From Thamnaconus septentrionalis (taxonomy: Eukaryota > Chordata > Actinopteri > Tetraodontiformes > Monacanthidae), in assembly GCA_009823395.1 (NCBI GenBank), contig CM020501.1:13935861-13999860 (forward strand): a stretch of 64,000 nucleotides of DNA. The letters run 5' to 3'. Both the position numbers and the translations under genes were made by a program. The notes below the pieces were generated by a model. The model did not search any database, was not told the DNA's origin, and saw only the letters and a program-made list of their open reading frames with translations. This document shows positions 1-11,261 of the stretch, piece by piece. Position 1 is the first letter of the stretch. Every line of letters starts with the position of its first letter.

Positions 1-2789
1 AAGTAACTTAAACGGACGTTTTGGATAAGAACGACTATTGACGCTTTGTAACTGGCCCAATAAGTCTTTGAAATTTGAAATTTTAGTAGAAAGAATGCAG
101 ATTTCAGTCAGCATACTCAATCTAGCTGGTTTTGGGTTCCAACCAGTCTGACCTCTGACCCCTGACATCAACAGCGCCCCCCATTTTCTCTTTTAATTCA
201 TCATTTTCTGTAAATCATAGCCACATGGCTAAAGGCATTGGGGTGCTGCCATGTGATTGGCTGATTAGCTGTTTGTGCAACCAAGCAATCGGACATTAAA
301 GTGAGGGAGTGAAGACTGTTCATGCGCAAGTAACGCAAGGCTGACTGATTTTCAATTTAGACCAATAAGCTTTGACTATTTAATTTGAGTGCCAGATGTC
401 CAACACCACTTTGATTGAGGAGACATTTATTTTGTTGTTGCCATTTTACAGGATTAACAGTGAAATGCAAATGATGTGGCGCATACTGTAGAATTCCATA
501 TTGTAGCCACCCCGTGTTTCCAGTGAGAACTTGATAATGGCGTTCTACACAACCGCCGGCCGACTTTGTTGCTCTAATCTCTTCTTTTGCCCCCCTGTTT
601 ATCCAATATAGTGGTGAAATTGCAGTGCTTGCATCTCCGTCTTGCCGCAGCACTTCATTTGGAAAATTGGCCCTCCAAACCTACTGGAATTAAGTTAACA
701 GAATGGGGTTTTTTTAAGCTCCACTGGTTTTTCTAAACACTCATTTTAAAATGTTAGACATGCATGAGATAATCACAGGGAGCGACGCAGGAGGAAAACA
801 GAGCAGACTTTGCTGGAGTTCGATGGGAACCAATTAGCATTCACTCTTTGACCTTCCGCTAACACTGTTTACATAACTGCTGCTGTGTTTTCTTTTTTCC
901 GGTTCTCTGTCATTGCAAGACAAAAAAAAAAAGAAATACAGCTATTTAGCATTTGCATACAAATTGAAACTATTTACGCACCCCCCGCATCATCTCGGCA
1001 CAATTAAAAGCATAGCGAACTCGCTGGCAGATGGGCGCCGACACTGGGAGCAAATTGTGTAAAATGATTCCAAACTTATCAGATCAGCCGAAGAACACAC
1101 AGCGAACAGAGCGAATTAGCCAGAAACGTGCACGGCACAACCACACCGGATCTATTGCGAGGGCTGAAAATTGGCCTCGGGAATGAAGCATTGGATTGTT
1201 TTTTCATAAGAGATGTGCTCTTTTCTCCAGCTTCGCTTCCTTAATTATTTCAAGATGACACAATCCACGGTGGAAAGAAAACATAAAATCAATCCACAGC
1301 GGAAAGAAAACATAAAATCAATCCACAGCGGAAAGAAAAAAATAGAATCAGCGACTTCATATTTCTTTTTTTTCCAGCTTAATCTTTTTTGTATTAGACA
1401 AACATCAATCAACGGTTTTTAGCACTTTCTGTTTCGCCAACAGTTGTATTGTATAGCTGAATATCAGGTTACTGGCCATGAACGTACAGCATGTGGAGTC
1501 ACATAACATCAAAGAGTCGTTTTACTGACTCGTGAGTTATGATTCCTCGCCTCTAACTCTGAACTCGGTGGCTGACTGGTGCCTGCTGCCGCTCGCTGGC
1601 TGGCCAACTGCAAAGAGGAGACCAGCCGAACATGTCACTGTTGTGCGGCTGATTTTTATAACTGCTTTTCTATAAATACAGCCGGTCGATGCCTGTGTGA
1701 GCCCTGTGGGAAAAGGCAAGAGCTCTGCTGTCTTGTTTCAGTTCAGCTCCCACTTTTCCTCCTCGATTGGAGGCTGGGCTGCGAACAGACAAATCACTCA
1801 GTTGCTCTCAGTAGTCTCGGCCACACTCACAAAGTGGACGAATGACTGCGTTACTCTGGGAGTGTGTGGAGCTCACCTGTGCGGATAGATTTCCGCACAT
1901 TCTCGGTGACTGGCTCAGTGACTCAAATGACTCAAATAGATTATTGTAATTGGTGAGCGATTTTTATAAACTTAAGTCTTGTCAGTTGCACTTGTGTTGT
2001 GTTTGCGCACAAACTCGATTTGCTAAACTTCAAGGTGTCAGTCTGAAAGCATTGACATCCAGCTGAAAAATGATGAATGTCTCACTTTGGAGGCAAATGG
2101 ATATAATGCAATACATCAATGTGCTTTGCAAAACTACTAATCAAATAGATTTTAAGAAAAGCATAAAATTATTTTATCAGTGCTTATCTAGGAAAATACA
2201 GAAAGCCATAAACAACCAAAATGTTAATTTTGACAAGACCTTGATGACTGTCATTAGCTTCAATTTTAATCAAGCTACGAGTCGGGGTCATTGTCCTCTC
2301 CACAGCAGGTTTTGCTGTGGAGCCGCTTCGCGTCATCACGGTGCGTAAGCTAATATTGATTGAAATTTCTACGAGCTGAACGCTTCACAGTGACCCGCAG
2401 AGCACATGTGAGTGGATTGAGGAGGCGGGCTAATGGGGTAGCGGTAGGGGTGCGGCCTGGACACCTGAGTGTTCCAAGCGACCCTCCAACACAGTTGGAG
2501 CAATTTCCGGCTTTACGAGCAGCAATTAATCCACAAGCATTTCATTAAATTACCTGCGGAGTCGCATCCTTGCGGCGTTGAACACTCGCTCGCATTTGGC
2601 AGCTGCACAAAATTCTACCAAATTGAAAAATTCGACAAAAAAAAATCTCAGCTGAAAGGAGCGTGTCCACCAGTGTGGCAGCGCTGTCAAGCAAGCGTCA
2701 TCGTTAATAAGGCGCCCGTTTCACAGACAATGGAGGAAGACGTAATCCCCCCCGATGGCCGTCAAAGGAATAGCCGGCTGTCGCCTCAC
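1..2789 (-). other. sorcs3: sorcs3 intron 15, partial
   Basis: No exon, RNA gene or mobile element is recognised here. The stretch holds a three-copy 29-bp tandem repeat (1262-1349) and short A-runs (about 920-935 and 2637-2645). Open frames on both strands are short and have no protein-like signature. The next coding exon, which should complete a cysteine codon, is not found, so the intron exceeds 2.79 kb. Confidence 0.75.
1262..1349 (+). repeat. 29-bp tandem repeat, three copies
   Basis: Units at 1262-1290, 1291-1319 and 1320-1349 share the core AATCC-ACRGYGGAAAGAAAA followed by an A-rich end. Copies 1 and 2 differ at two or three bases, and copy 3 is 30 nt with changes in its A-rich part. 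It is a short minisatellite in intron 15. Confidence 0.9.
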
Positions 2790-2923
2790 CATTCGAAATC
2801 ATGAGCTCGGCAGATGCAGGACTCGGCCGACAGGATTCTGGAGTAGTCCCTTCCCAGCATGCAGTAGTTCCCTGGCCTGCGCTTCATGTAAATCTGCTTC
2901 TGTCCCATCACGCACGGCTCGCC
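2790..2923 (-). CDS. sorcs3: sorcs3 exon 15 (10CC module)
   Basis: This 134-nt exon has acceptor ggcag after a T-run and donor gtgaggcg. It has 44 codons plus TG, which the next exon should complete to TGC/TGT cysteine. It reads GEPCVMGQKQIYMKRRPGNY, then CMLGRDYS, SAESCICRAHDFE. Four cysteines (EPC, YCM, SCIC) belong to the 10CC module, which packs against the propeller exit in VPS10 receptors. It is the last exon inside the window: no in-phase continuation of the type C-D-Y-G with ERH is seen between 1 and 2789. Confidence 0.95.
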
Positions 2924-3015
2924 CTGCCGGGAAAAAAACAGGAAGCAGAGCCAGTCGTCAGTCAGCACCTTCCGCGTTCACGCCTCGTGCTGCAATGCCT
3001 CTGCCTTTCCCCTAC
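2924..3015 (-). other. sorcs3: sorcs3 intron 14 (92 nt)
   Basis: This is the smallest intron in the window, 92 nt between donor gtagggga and acceptor cccggcag. A T-run (seven T) lies just before the acceptor and a tgctgac-like branch candidate lies mid-intron. Its small size contrasts with the 8-20 kb introns at the 5' side. Confidence 0.9.
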
Positions 3016-3133
3016 CTGGTTGTGCAGGTGCCAGGTTTGATAGTCTTCCTCTGTGCACTTCCTGCTGTAGAGGGACTTGTAATCGATCTTTATGAGCTGC
3101 CACTCGGAGCGGTGACTGAAATGGCCAAAAAAG
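3016..3133 (-). CDS. sorcs3: sorcs3 exon 14 (end of propeller, start of 10CC)
   Basis: This 118-nt exon has acceptor cacag and donor gtagggga. One base completes threonine and 39 codons follow, ending in phase 0. It reads FFGHFSHRSEWQLIKIDYKS, then LYSRKCTEEDYQTWHLHNQ. The cysteine in RKC is probably the first of the ten 10CC cysteines. Family members usually have TVFGH where this gene has TFFGH. A second acceptor-like site, ttcag with a T-run before it, lies 18 nt inside the exon; using it would remove FFGHFS and keep the frame. Confidence 0.95.
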
Positions 3134-3664
3134 CTGTGGGGAGGAGTAGAAATGCACTTAAATCAGACAAAATCTATGAAAACAGAAAACATTAAAGCCA
3201 TCACAAGCCAAAATATCCTCACGTTCATATCAAACTCCAGAAAAACCTCCCCAAATCTGCCACCATCCCTTCATGTACTGGGTTTCGGGTTCAGGGGTCC
3301 ATTGGACAAGTAACTTCCAATGACGGAACCCATTAGTCAGATGATAATATCCACAGAGGTGCAGAGGTGGCGCTTCTCTCCTCGGAAACGTGGCTTAATG
3401 AAGACTAAACACCGCCGAGCCCTGACCTGACACCTTCCTCTGACGTCCCCGCTCTGTTTTCCCCCCTCTGATGTGGAAAATTTAACTTGGAAAGGTTTAC
3501 AGCGGAATGGAGAAAAGGCCCTTCACCTTTCTTTTGTCCAATGACTTTCTCGCCCCCCAGAAAGGCAGAAATGAAAAAAGTAAAAAAAAAAGTGCATTAA
3601 ACCTTCTCTCCCGCAGCCTTTTTTTTTTTTTTGTTTTTTGTTTTTTTGTAATTTGAGTACTTAC
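3134..3664 (-). other. sorcs3: sorcs3 intron 13
   Basis: 531 nt without other genes. On the plus strand it holds an interrupted T-run (3618-3648), which is A-rich in pre-mRNA sense just after the exon 13 donor, and smaller A-runs near 3583-3592. No mobile element is recognised. Confidence 0.85.
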
Positions 3665-3772
3665 GTCATGATTTGATTGTCAGCCCCGGCCTCCACCAAG
3701 ACGCCGTCGACGAACAGAGGCACTGAGGAGAAGCTGTGCTGGGTCCACTGCCTGCCCTCGTCAAAGCTCACC
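3665..3772 (-). CDS. sorcs3: sorcs3 exon 13 (VPS10 propeller, Asp-box)
   Basis: This 108-nt exon has acceptor cgcag and donor gtaagtac, the strongest donor in the window. One base completes tryptophan, 35 codons follow, and AC is left for exon 14. It reads VSFDEGRQWTQHSF, in which SFDEGRQW is the last Asp-box seen here, then SVPLFVDGVLVEAGADNQIM. Family members carry the same FVDG, EAG/EPG and IMT order. Confidence 0.96.
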
Positions 3773-4350
3773 CTGCGGGTTTCACAAAGCATTCCATCAC
3801 AAACACAGACAACGGATTTGCAAACACATGGTCTTAAAGAGCCTGGTCTTTAAGACGTGGTCTTACAGAGCCTGGTCGCAGGAAAGGTTTTTTTTTCTTT
3901 TTTTACAAGGAGGGGGACGGGGATGAGTGGCTCCTCTCAGCAGACGGGTCTCTGGGTCTCTTTGCAATTAGTTCCCAAAGCTTTCTGCAAATACTCCGAG
4001 ATAGGGGCGGTTTAAAGCTGGGCGTTTAGGAGACGGCACGTCTGTTTATCAAAGCAAAGATCCGCAAAACTCACTTCAGAGCACTTGTCGGAATGGTTGA
4101 GGAGCGATGTCACAGGCCCCGGATTAACACTGGGGGGGAATAGCGCGACCGGAATAGAAGCGTTTCATGTTCAAACTTCAAAAGCTGACGCAGAGACGGA
4201 GATGGCGTGAAGAAAATAACACCGAAAGACATATATATACGTTGAAGAGCATTTTCTGAGAAGCATCAACTAAAGTGGGGCAAGGTTCGGCGATGGGCGT
4301 TGGAATTCAGTTCAAGTGTTGATGTGAACACTGGCTGGGAAGCCCTGATG

Positions 4351-4388
4351 TTCCTCCTCCTCCTCCTCTGCTGCTGCTGCTGCTGCTC
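4351..4388 (+). repeat. (TCC)n(TGC)n trinucleotide array
   Basis: A run of TCC units passes directly into about six TGC/CTG units. In gene sense (minus strand) this is GCA then GGA repeats. Intronic, not coding. Confidence 0.9.
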
Positions 4389-4632
4389 GGCACCGGTGAA
4401 GATATTCTGGGGGCGCCTCTATCCACCCGCCGCTTCTTTAAAACCTCCTCCACCCTAGCACTTAAATTGGTTGGGAGACAACAAACACGGCAGGCCACAC
4501 TCGACTGCCTCCAAAACTAATTTCAGAATTGTTGCAAAAGCGAGTGGCGCACAGATCTGGTCTCAGTTGGATTAGCCGGCGCTGAGGCACAGCGATTTTG
4601 GCAAGAGGAAGGCAATGTGCTAATGAAAACAC

Positions 4633-4635
<3 letters not shown>

Positions 4636-4670
<35 letters not shown>
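4636..4670 (+). repeat. (GT)n microsatellite
   Basis: About 15 GT units with one GC interruption near the 3' end, in intron 12. The pre-mRNA carries the CA strand. Confidence 0.95.
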
Positions 4671-4672
<2 letters not shown>

Positions 4673-4951
4673 TGGGTGGGTGTTCAGGAGAATGCTGTGG
4701 CAGCAGTCTGTTAATGATAAGTGGCTTGACGCCTCCCCAAAACACACACACACACACGTACACCAAAAAAAATCTTTGAGATTAGCCTTTTTTTAAAAAC
4801 GGCTCGCACAAAGTGGTCGACTAAATGGATCGAGTGTCATATATAATGAAGACACACCCATATTTCTGAATGGTAAACGCAATGAATCAAGCTAAAAATA
4901 GCTTCAGGAAACTCCTGAACCAGTTTCTGGAGGTTCCGTCGAAGAGCCCAC

Positions 4952-5043
4952 CATAAGTGCCTTGTTGGCACTGACGGCTGCTTGACGGCAACGAGGGCGC
5001 CACCTTTGTCTAGGAACCACACGTTGTGCTCCTCCTCAAAAAT
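4952..5043 (-). CDS. sorcs3: sorcs3 exon 12 (VPS10 propeller)
   Basis: This 92-nt exon has acceptor accag and donor gtgggctc. It has 30 codons plus TG, completed by exon 13 to tryptophan. The peptide reads IFEEEHNVWFLDKGGALVAV, then KQPSVPTRHLW. NVWFLD with GGALVA is SORCS3-like; I recall SORCS1 as having a leucine-tyrosine version at that spot. The donor gtgggctc is a poor match to consensus after position 4. Confidence 0.95.
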
Positions 5044-5542
5044 CTGGTGGAAAAAGGAAAACGCACAGGAAATGAGTATGACAAACTAAACTCCATGAAA
5101 AATCCATTTAAACCTTGTCTTTAAAACAAATAAAATGTGCACATGTAAACATTCTTTTGGCAAAATTTCACATTACTGGGATGCGCAAAAGCACATGAAG
5201 CTAATTAAGAACTCTGAATTGTCCGTAGGTTTCAGTACAAAGGGTTATTTGTGCTCTGGAGCGATACATTGGCCACTAGTCCAGGGTGGAACCTCAACAT
5301 GTAAACCAAGTTTACAAGCCCGTTTATTGTTGGAGAAACAAATGGTCAAATGTACTAGTTGGCCACGATGGTGTTACATTTCTCAAGATGTCACTAAAGT
5401 TAGCCAAAATGATTCCATTTGCGTCCTTGTGCTTGTGAAGTCAGATATAAACAATAATGAAATAGAAGCAATAGGGCTTATGTAATGATAACTGAGCTGT
5501 GACAGAGCACACCCTGAAGATGAGCACCGGTGTGACTCTCAC
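5044..5542 (-). other. sorcs3: sorcs3 intron 11
   Basis: 499 nt between exons 11 and 12. The longest plus-strand open frame (5135-5485) has no recognisable features. Nothing else is seen. Confidence 0.85.
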
Positions 5543-5619
5543 CTGTCGCCAGCTGTTGCCCGCGTCCGATGAGATGAACATGCCCACGTTGCTGTACGAC
5601 AGCTCCGCGCCGATGTTTC
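5543..5619 (-). CDS. sorcs3: sorcs3 exon 11 (VPS10 propeller, Asp-box)
   Basis: This 77-nt exon has acceptor tgcag and donor gtgagagt. Two bases complete the glycine from exon 10, and 25 codons follow, ending in phase 0. It reads NIGAELSYSNVGMFISSDAG and then NSWRQ. SSDAGNSW is a clear Asp-box, and WRQ continues into IFEEEH of exon 12, a fully conserved junction in the family. Confidence 0.96.
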
Positions 5620-7259
5620 CTGCAAACCGCCACAAAGAAAATAACACACAAAATAAAATACACAGACGTGGAGCCAGTTTGTTTTCTGAATGCTGCCAGC
5701 CGCCCCGCGTCTTTGGATTTCCCCGCCCCACTGGCCGGATTCCCAGACGAGCTCGCCGCCAATTGATTCGAGTGGCTGATTCGTAGAAGGCCGAGGTGAA
5801 TAATTCCTATGGAGCCTCCGAGTTGTCCGAAAGCTCGGGCGAGCGAGCCAGCGAGATGCCTTTGTTTGGGCGCCCTGCCTTGGCCGCCCCTTGGTACGCG
5901 AGCGTGTGTTTGATCGCGATCGGGTGTTTGTTTCTTTGGCGGGATGATCCCTGCGCCGGCTGACGTCTTGAAAGGCGCAGCGGGCAAAGAGAAGAAGCAG
6001 CGCGGGCCGAGACGTGTGTTTACTTGGCAACTTCGTCCACAGTGAAGACAAAACATGCCCGTCCAAAGACAAGCATGCACTGGCACTTTGAAGGTGCGCG
6101 CGCACGCACGCACGCACGCACACACACATACAGTCGCGCACAGTCGAAAGCAGATTTTTTTTGTTGACACCCCCTACTTGTGCAAACACTTCTATTTGGT
6201 CGCTGCTCGTTTCTTCTTTTTTGCCTTTTTGGCTCCGCTGCCTGCCGTTCTTACAGTTGACGGCCTGCAGACTGAAATTGTTTTCTCCTCCCGCACATCA
6301 CAGACACGTTGTCGCAGAAGTGCAGGAAAAAAAAAAAAAAAATCAGTTCCAATCCAAAGTTTTACTGGGAAAGTTGAAGCCTGAAATTTCCAAATTTTCA
6401 AAAACATTTTTAAACTCTCTCGTGTTCCGTCCAGGAAGAGGGCGCTGTTCAGCTGAAAGAAGTTGTTTCTTATTGCGTCATTGGGATATAAGACACACTT
6501 TGACCCCCAAATTTGCACATGCTTCCACGTACCAGGGGATTTGAACTATGGAACAAATTGTTTGTTGTGTTTCGTTGTTTTTTGTTTGTTTGTTTGTTTT
6601 TTTGCACAGGACTCGGTTGACAACCCTGCCGTTTCCAGGTTTCTTGGATTCTGGCAAATGTGAAGGTGGGGAGGAAAACACTTTTCTCACGATGTCAGTG
6701 TGACAGCATGTATTTTGTTTGCACTACTGAAATTGAATGGAATCTGGTAAGTGCTCAATTTCTGTGCTGAAATACAGAGCGTGAAGGAACGCTGGGAATT
6801 GAGCATCGAAACACAGGATCTCAATTTACTGAGCTTTCCAGAGTAAATAAAATAGTTGAAGGCAAAGACACAGATGGAGCGGGAGGGGAAGGTGGAAAGA
6901 GAGCCAAACAGCCTCTTCAGTTGAGTGAGGGAAACTCTTGTTTTGAGTTTTTTGACTAAAAAAAACTTGTTTATTGTTGGAAGTAGACCACCAAAATTAA
7001 CTTAACACAACAACTTTAAACAGCATCAACACTTTATTCTGAGAAAACAAAGAACCGAGTAACCTGTTTTGAGTCTTTATTCCTTCAGGACATAATGTTG
7101 TCATAGCTTTTGTCGCAGAGTAAAAAAAAACCAAAAAAAATCAATTGAGTGTCAGAAGTCCTGCATGCTTGACTTGCGAAACATTAGCAGCGAAAAAAAT
7201 GCTTCTCTGGGGTTGCGGCTATCTTTTGCAGCGCTGCCCGGTCGAGTCTTTGGTCGTAC
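5620..7259 (-). other. sorcs3: sorcs3 intron 10
   Basis: 1,640 nt. It has a (GCGC)/(GCAC)n tract at 6095-6130 passing into (CA)n, an A-run at about 6327-6341, and a (TTTG)n tract at about 6580-6603. A 230-codon minus-strand open frame (5478-6170) runs out of exon 11 through low-complexity sequence and is not supported as coding. Confidence 0.8.
6095..6130 (+). repeat. (GCAC)n/(CA)n purine-pyrimidine tract
   Basis: Alternating GC, then CGCA units, then CA units. This is strictly alternating purine-pyrimidine DNA with Z-DNA potential, in intron 10. Confidence 0.85.
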
Positions 7260-7362
7260 CTGTGGCGACTATGATGCCCGGCGCGGAGCTCTTGGTGGAG
7301 ATCGTCCCCGACAGGTACGGGTTCTCCGACATCTGCAGCTGGAGATGGAGCGAGCAGAAAGG
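7260..7362 (-). CDS. sorcs3: sorcs3 exon 10 (VPS10 propeller)
   Basis: This 103-nt exon has acceptor cacag and donor gtacgacc. It holds 34 codons plus one G that exon 11 completes to glycine. It starts PFCSLHLQLQMSENPYLSG, then has TKSSAPGIIVAT. The CSLHL followed by SENPY phrase is invariant in SorCS1/3. The donor gtacgacc is weak compared with gtaagt, so this exon may depend on splicing enhancers (inference). Confidence 0.95.
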
Positions 7363-7796
7363 CTGTGGAAGCAGTAGGGAAAAAAACAAAAAAAACAAGC
7401 ATGAGAGGGATTGACACTGGAGTCAACGTCTTGCATGTTGATGTGGAAACTGGAATGCACAGAATGCCACGAGGTTGTGCAATTATTTTTTTGGATAATG
7501 TTTTCGGTAAACATGACGCATGGACCTATCATCCGTTGAACGCTGAGGCGCATGAAAAAACAAACAAACAAAAAACGATGTCGCCGGGAAAGAAGTGCAG
7601 TGCAGAAAACCGACGTGTAAATAAGGCAGGATTATTAGTCTCCGGATGAGAAGCAACTGTGCTGCCACAAGTTTGGCTAATTGCTTTTAATCCGTCATTA
7701 ATATAAAGAGGGGAGGGAATTTCGCATTAAAGCCCCGGAAGCCAAGTCTCCCGGGCGCCTCACAACACAAGACAATTACATTTGTTCATGGAGCAG

Positions 7797-7797
7797 A

Positions 7798-7828
<31 letters not shown>

Positions 7829-7833
7829 GAGAG
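7797..7833 (+). repeat. (GA)n microsatellite
   Basis: About 17 GA units with one GC interruption in intron 9; in gene sense it is (TC)n. Confidence 0.9.
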
Positions 7834-8761
7834 GGAAATGTCGCACGCTTTTATCTTGGCAGCAGACAGCCAGTCACCATGTAGGGACATGAAGGGCGGT
7901 GGGACTGAACGGGGTAATCAAAAGGTATTTGCTGCTGTAATTAAAATGTCACATGAATGCACAATCAAGGAAAACCTGCGACACACCCAGCGTGGCCCCC
8001 GAAATCACCTCTGGAGCAGCGTGAGGCCTCGCTAATGTCTCCGACGGCGTAAACAGCCTCCCCAGTCTGGATGGCAGCCTAGAGGTCTAATGAGGAGCCC
8101 GGGCGCCATCCACCGCGCATCTATCTGCACGCGCCGCCGTCGGCGGTCCGCACACCCACCTCACCCGCCCCTCCCTTCTTGTTTTCCCAAAGCACAATTT
8201 GCCGTCTTAACCCAATATTGGTTTCTCAGTCTCGGCTTGACTCTGCCGCAGTAACCGGCAAAAGCTGTTAAACTGCTGGAGAGTTCATTAACCCTTTTAT
8301 CTGCTGGGTGCATTTTTACCACCTTGAGATGAAGTTCGCCACTCTGACTTTAGTTGAAAAAAGATTTTTTGGGGGGGTATTAAAATCGGTCTGGATTTTA
8401 AAATACCAGTCATCACGTCATGGGAATTAGAATTATAGCCGGGCCTTTTGAAAAATACTTATTCCCCTCCCGGCCTGTGCCGGTGCTGCATGCATAATCA
8501 GCGAAGGAGGAGACAAGACAAACAGACGCTTCGCTCATCTGTAGGTCGCCTAGCAGCAGTTGGATCCATTTTTTTGGCTGATCATATTTATACTTGAGCT
8601 TTTCCTACGATGCTACACACACGTTTGTTTTGGTTGTGTTTTGATGCAGTCAGCTATACATTTTCAGGTGGACCAGTGTTGGCTTTTCTGATCCACATTA
8701 CAGTTGAATTGTGCCTGCACACCTTGGCAGACGAAATCGCACTCTGCTCTGATTAAAGTGG

Positions 8762-8762
<1 letters not shown>

Positions 8763-8809
<47 letters not shown>

Positions 8810-8838
8810 GTGTGTGCGTGTGTGCGTGCGTGTGTGAA
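8763..8838 (+). repeat. Long (TG)n microsatellite
   Basis: About 76 nt of TG units, becoming TGCG-interrupted at the 3' end. Intronic; open frames across it on both strands are repeat artefacts. Confidence 0.95.
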
Positions 8839-11114
8839 AGCACCACAGTCGGAGCCTGTTCCTGTATTCATGGAAAAAGTCTTATGGTAGGTCCGAACTG
8901 TACTAACTTTCCCTGGCGACTGCAGCTTTATTTTGGGGTTATTGCACAACAATTGCTTGTGAATAATACTCTCCTACCCCCCCCCTTTGGTATCTACATT
9001 TTTTCACTCTTTCTGTAAAGAAAGAGGTAATAAAAAAATGGCCCAATAAAAAAAGGTGATATGAAGGCAGGAGAATGAGGTGTAGAATTACACATCAGGT
9101 ATAGTGGCGAGTGACCAAATTTAATAAGCGCTCTCGTCTTCTCAAGCCAGTCAAGTCGGTCTCGCGAGGGGAGGAGCTAATATGAGGCTATTCCTGAAGT
9201 CTGGGGTTGTTGTGCAGTCGGTAAAGCTCGTATCTCATTGGTTGCCCCTGGAAAGGTCAACGGCAAGCGAGGTCATAGTTCAAACAAGTTGAACTTTGAT
9301 CACAGCTCTTTGGCTCCTGCCGGCCCCTCCAAAATAACAAGGAGTCCCGGCGTAAAGGCTTTTTACTGCTGATCAAGTGGAAGCACCTTAAATGGTACAC
9401 TGAGTAAAATAAAGGCACCTGAGAGAAAAACCTTGAGGCGTGCAGAGTTGGCAGCTTAAATGCCTTTATGTGTGGTGCTTCAGCACTTAACTTGTGCGTT
9501 TTCCTTTGTTTGAATGAATAGCTCTTGTTAAATCCATGAATATAATGACTTTACTTGAGCAGTCTAAGAGCTTCCATCAAAATTGTGAAAATAGCTGTTT
9601 TCTCCCACTGGCATATATTCCTAATCTTGTCAGTTTGACTCTCTGAAAAATATGGGTGAGACAAACAGAGTCATTTTTTTAAGTGGAAAAAAAAAGAAAG
9701 ACACATGACGTTAGAGGCCGTGGTGTTGTTTCCTCTCTTTGCAGAGCAGTGCAGTGAACATTGTGGGTCGGTCATCTGTCAGCTCAGTGGAGTTTCAGCA
9801 GCTACACGAGTCGCTGCAGCAGGTCAGAGTGAGTGGGAGTTGTTTCGGCAGTCAAGTTAATTCCACCTGTTGGCCCTGTTAGCTCGCAGTTTCTCTCGCC
9901 TTCTACTTTTCTCCTCTCCTTCTCTTTCGGCCTCTGTTTGTAACACTGCTGTTGCGCTTGAGTGGGCTGCACAAATGCTCATCAGTGAGGTTTCTTGTTT
10001 TTCCTGACGAGGAAAAGAAAATTGCCGATCTCTGGTTCGATTCGACGAGAGGCTCGACTGCCTCTGTGTCGGCGATCAAGGCTGATGCAGCGTGACTTGC
10101 TGTGTGTCCACTTCAGGCTAAAATAGCAGGTTAAAAACTATCAAGTTGCAACACCAGTGAACAACCTGCTCCTCCACTCCTCCTCAAAAGCGGCATTAAC
10201 CTCCATATTTCCAAGTCAAGCCATGAATTGGTCTCTACAGCCATTCCCCTCCCCTCTCCACATTACGGCCGCAACTCAAAATAAAAGCACATTCATCCAA
10301 AATGAGACCATTTGTTGCTGTGAAGCTTTGAAGTTTACGGTCGTATCACTATGAAAAGCACTTACCATTTATTATTCTACTTTCCTCATTGTATTTAGCA
10401 CTACTCAAATATATATACACACATACACACACGCAGGGCCGCACGCGCGCTCGCACACACAAACACACAAGAAAAAAGCACATTTTGTAGTGCCTATATC
10501 CATATTATCACATTGCCAGCAAACACAAAGCTGCTAACGAGCAGCTTACATCAGGAACAGTCATGTTCACCAAGGGCCATGTTAGCATTACAATTTACCT
10601 CAAAGGGCCAAATGTGACTGTAAGCCTGTACAAATGCAATCAATATTTAATTTGCAATAAGTATTGTAAAGTAGCTCTAAGCATAATTTATTATTTATTC
10701 AAGTTACCAACATTCAATATGCATTTGCATGATCTAAAAAAATATGCAAGCACACCATTCTGTCATTATGAATCCATCTAATATTGTCAGGTTGAGACAC
10801 CCACATTAGTCCGTCAATGAAAGCTCAAACTTTTCCACTAAATAACATAAGACACATCTTCAAAAAATATAGTATCGGGATTTTTTTGTTCAGGTTTTAA
10901 GGAGAAAATTCTCTTCCTTGCGCGTCAATTTTAACCTCGTCTTGGACATTTTGGGTAATTTGTGGGTATTTCTCAGCTGCACTTAGCTGGGGGAAAAAAA
11001 CTGCTGCATTGTAACACTTGACACTTTAAATCATCACACACTGGAATTTTCAAAATGATCACACGTCTTCTGAACTCCTGGAGTTGGAAGCATGTGCCTT
11101 GCTGTGTGTCCTAC

Positions 11115-11261
11115 CAGGATGCAGTGGATGTCGTTTCCCTGCAGGTCGGCAGTGGGAGACTGCAGGAGCCTCCAGTTGCGGCCTTTGTTGTAGGTGATGT
11201 AGGTCTTCACCTGGTTGTCCTCCCGCTTGTTGGCGATCAGCATGCCTTTAATTCCGGCCAC
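11115..11261 (-). CDS. sorcs3: sorcs3 exon 9 (VPS10 propeller, Asp-box)
   Basis: This 147-nt exon encodes 49 codons in phase 0-0, with acceptor cacag and donor gtaggaca. It starts VAGIKGMLIANKREDNQVKT, contains YITYNKGRNWRLLQSP with the Asp-box-like YNKGRNW, and ends QGNDIHCIL. The cysteine in HCIL pairs in the family with the cysteine in PFCSLHL at the start of exon 10. The order and phase fit exons 8 and 10. Confidence 0.97.

Larger units (their letters stand above)
3773..4951 (-). other. sorcs3: sorcs3 intron 12
   Basis: 1,179 nt. It contains a 19-bp segment repeated at 29-bp spacing (3830-3848 and 3859-3877), a (TCC)n/(TGC)n array (4351-4388), a (GT)n tract (4636-4670) and a short (CA)n (4741-4757). 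No exon or mobile element is seen. Confidence 0.85.
7363..11114 (-). other. sorcs3: sorcs3 intron 9
   Basis: 3,752 nt. It contains (GA)n at 7797-7833, a long (TG)n at 8763-8838 and a CA-rich stretch at about 10415-10470. No exon, RNA gene or clear mobile element. A vaguely tRNA-like stretch near 9210-9300 was considered and not accepted. Confidence 0.8.

Noticed and set aside
3766..3775. Recursive-splicing (zero-length exon) motif at exon 13
   Set aside because: cgcag followed by GGTGAGC resembles a ratchet point, but the donor-like GT is one base off, and the downstream sequence is a normal conserved coding exon.
5478..6170. 230-codon minus-strand open frame overlapping exon 11
   Set aside because: It is an intronic read-through in frames other than the SorCS frame, passes through (GCAC)n low-complexity DNA and has no family signature. 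The real exon ends are set by GT-AG sites at 5543 and 5619.
8664..9018. Several open frames across the (TG)n tract, with CVCV or HTHT runs
   Set aside because: Pure repeat translation in all frames.
9205..9300. Possible tRNA-like or SINE head
   Set aside because: A weak A-box-like and a weak B-box-like match at plausible spacing, but no cloverleaf, tail or similarity to the SINE family here.
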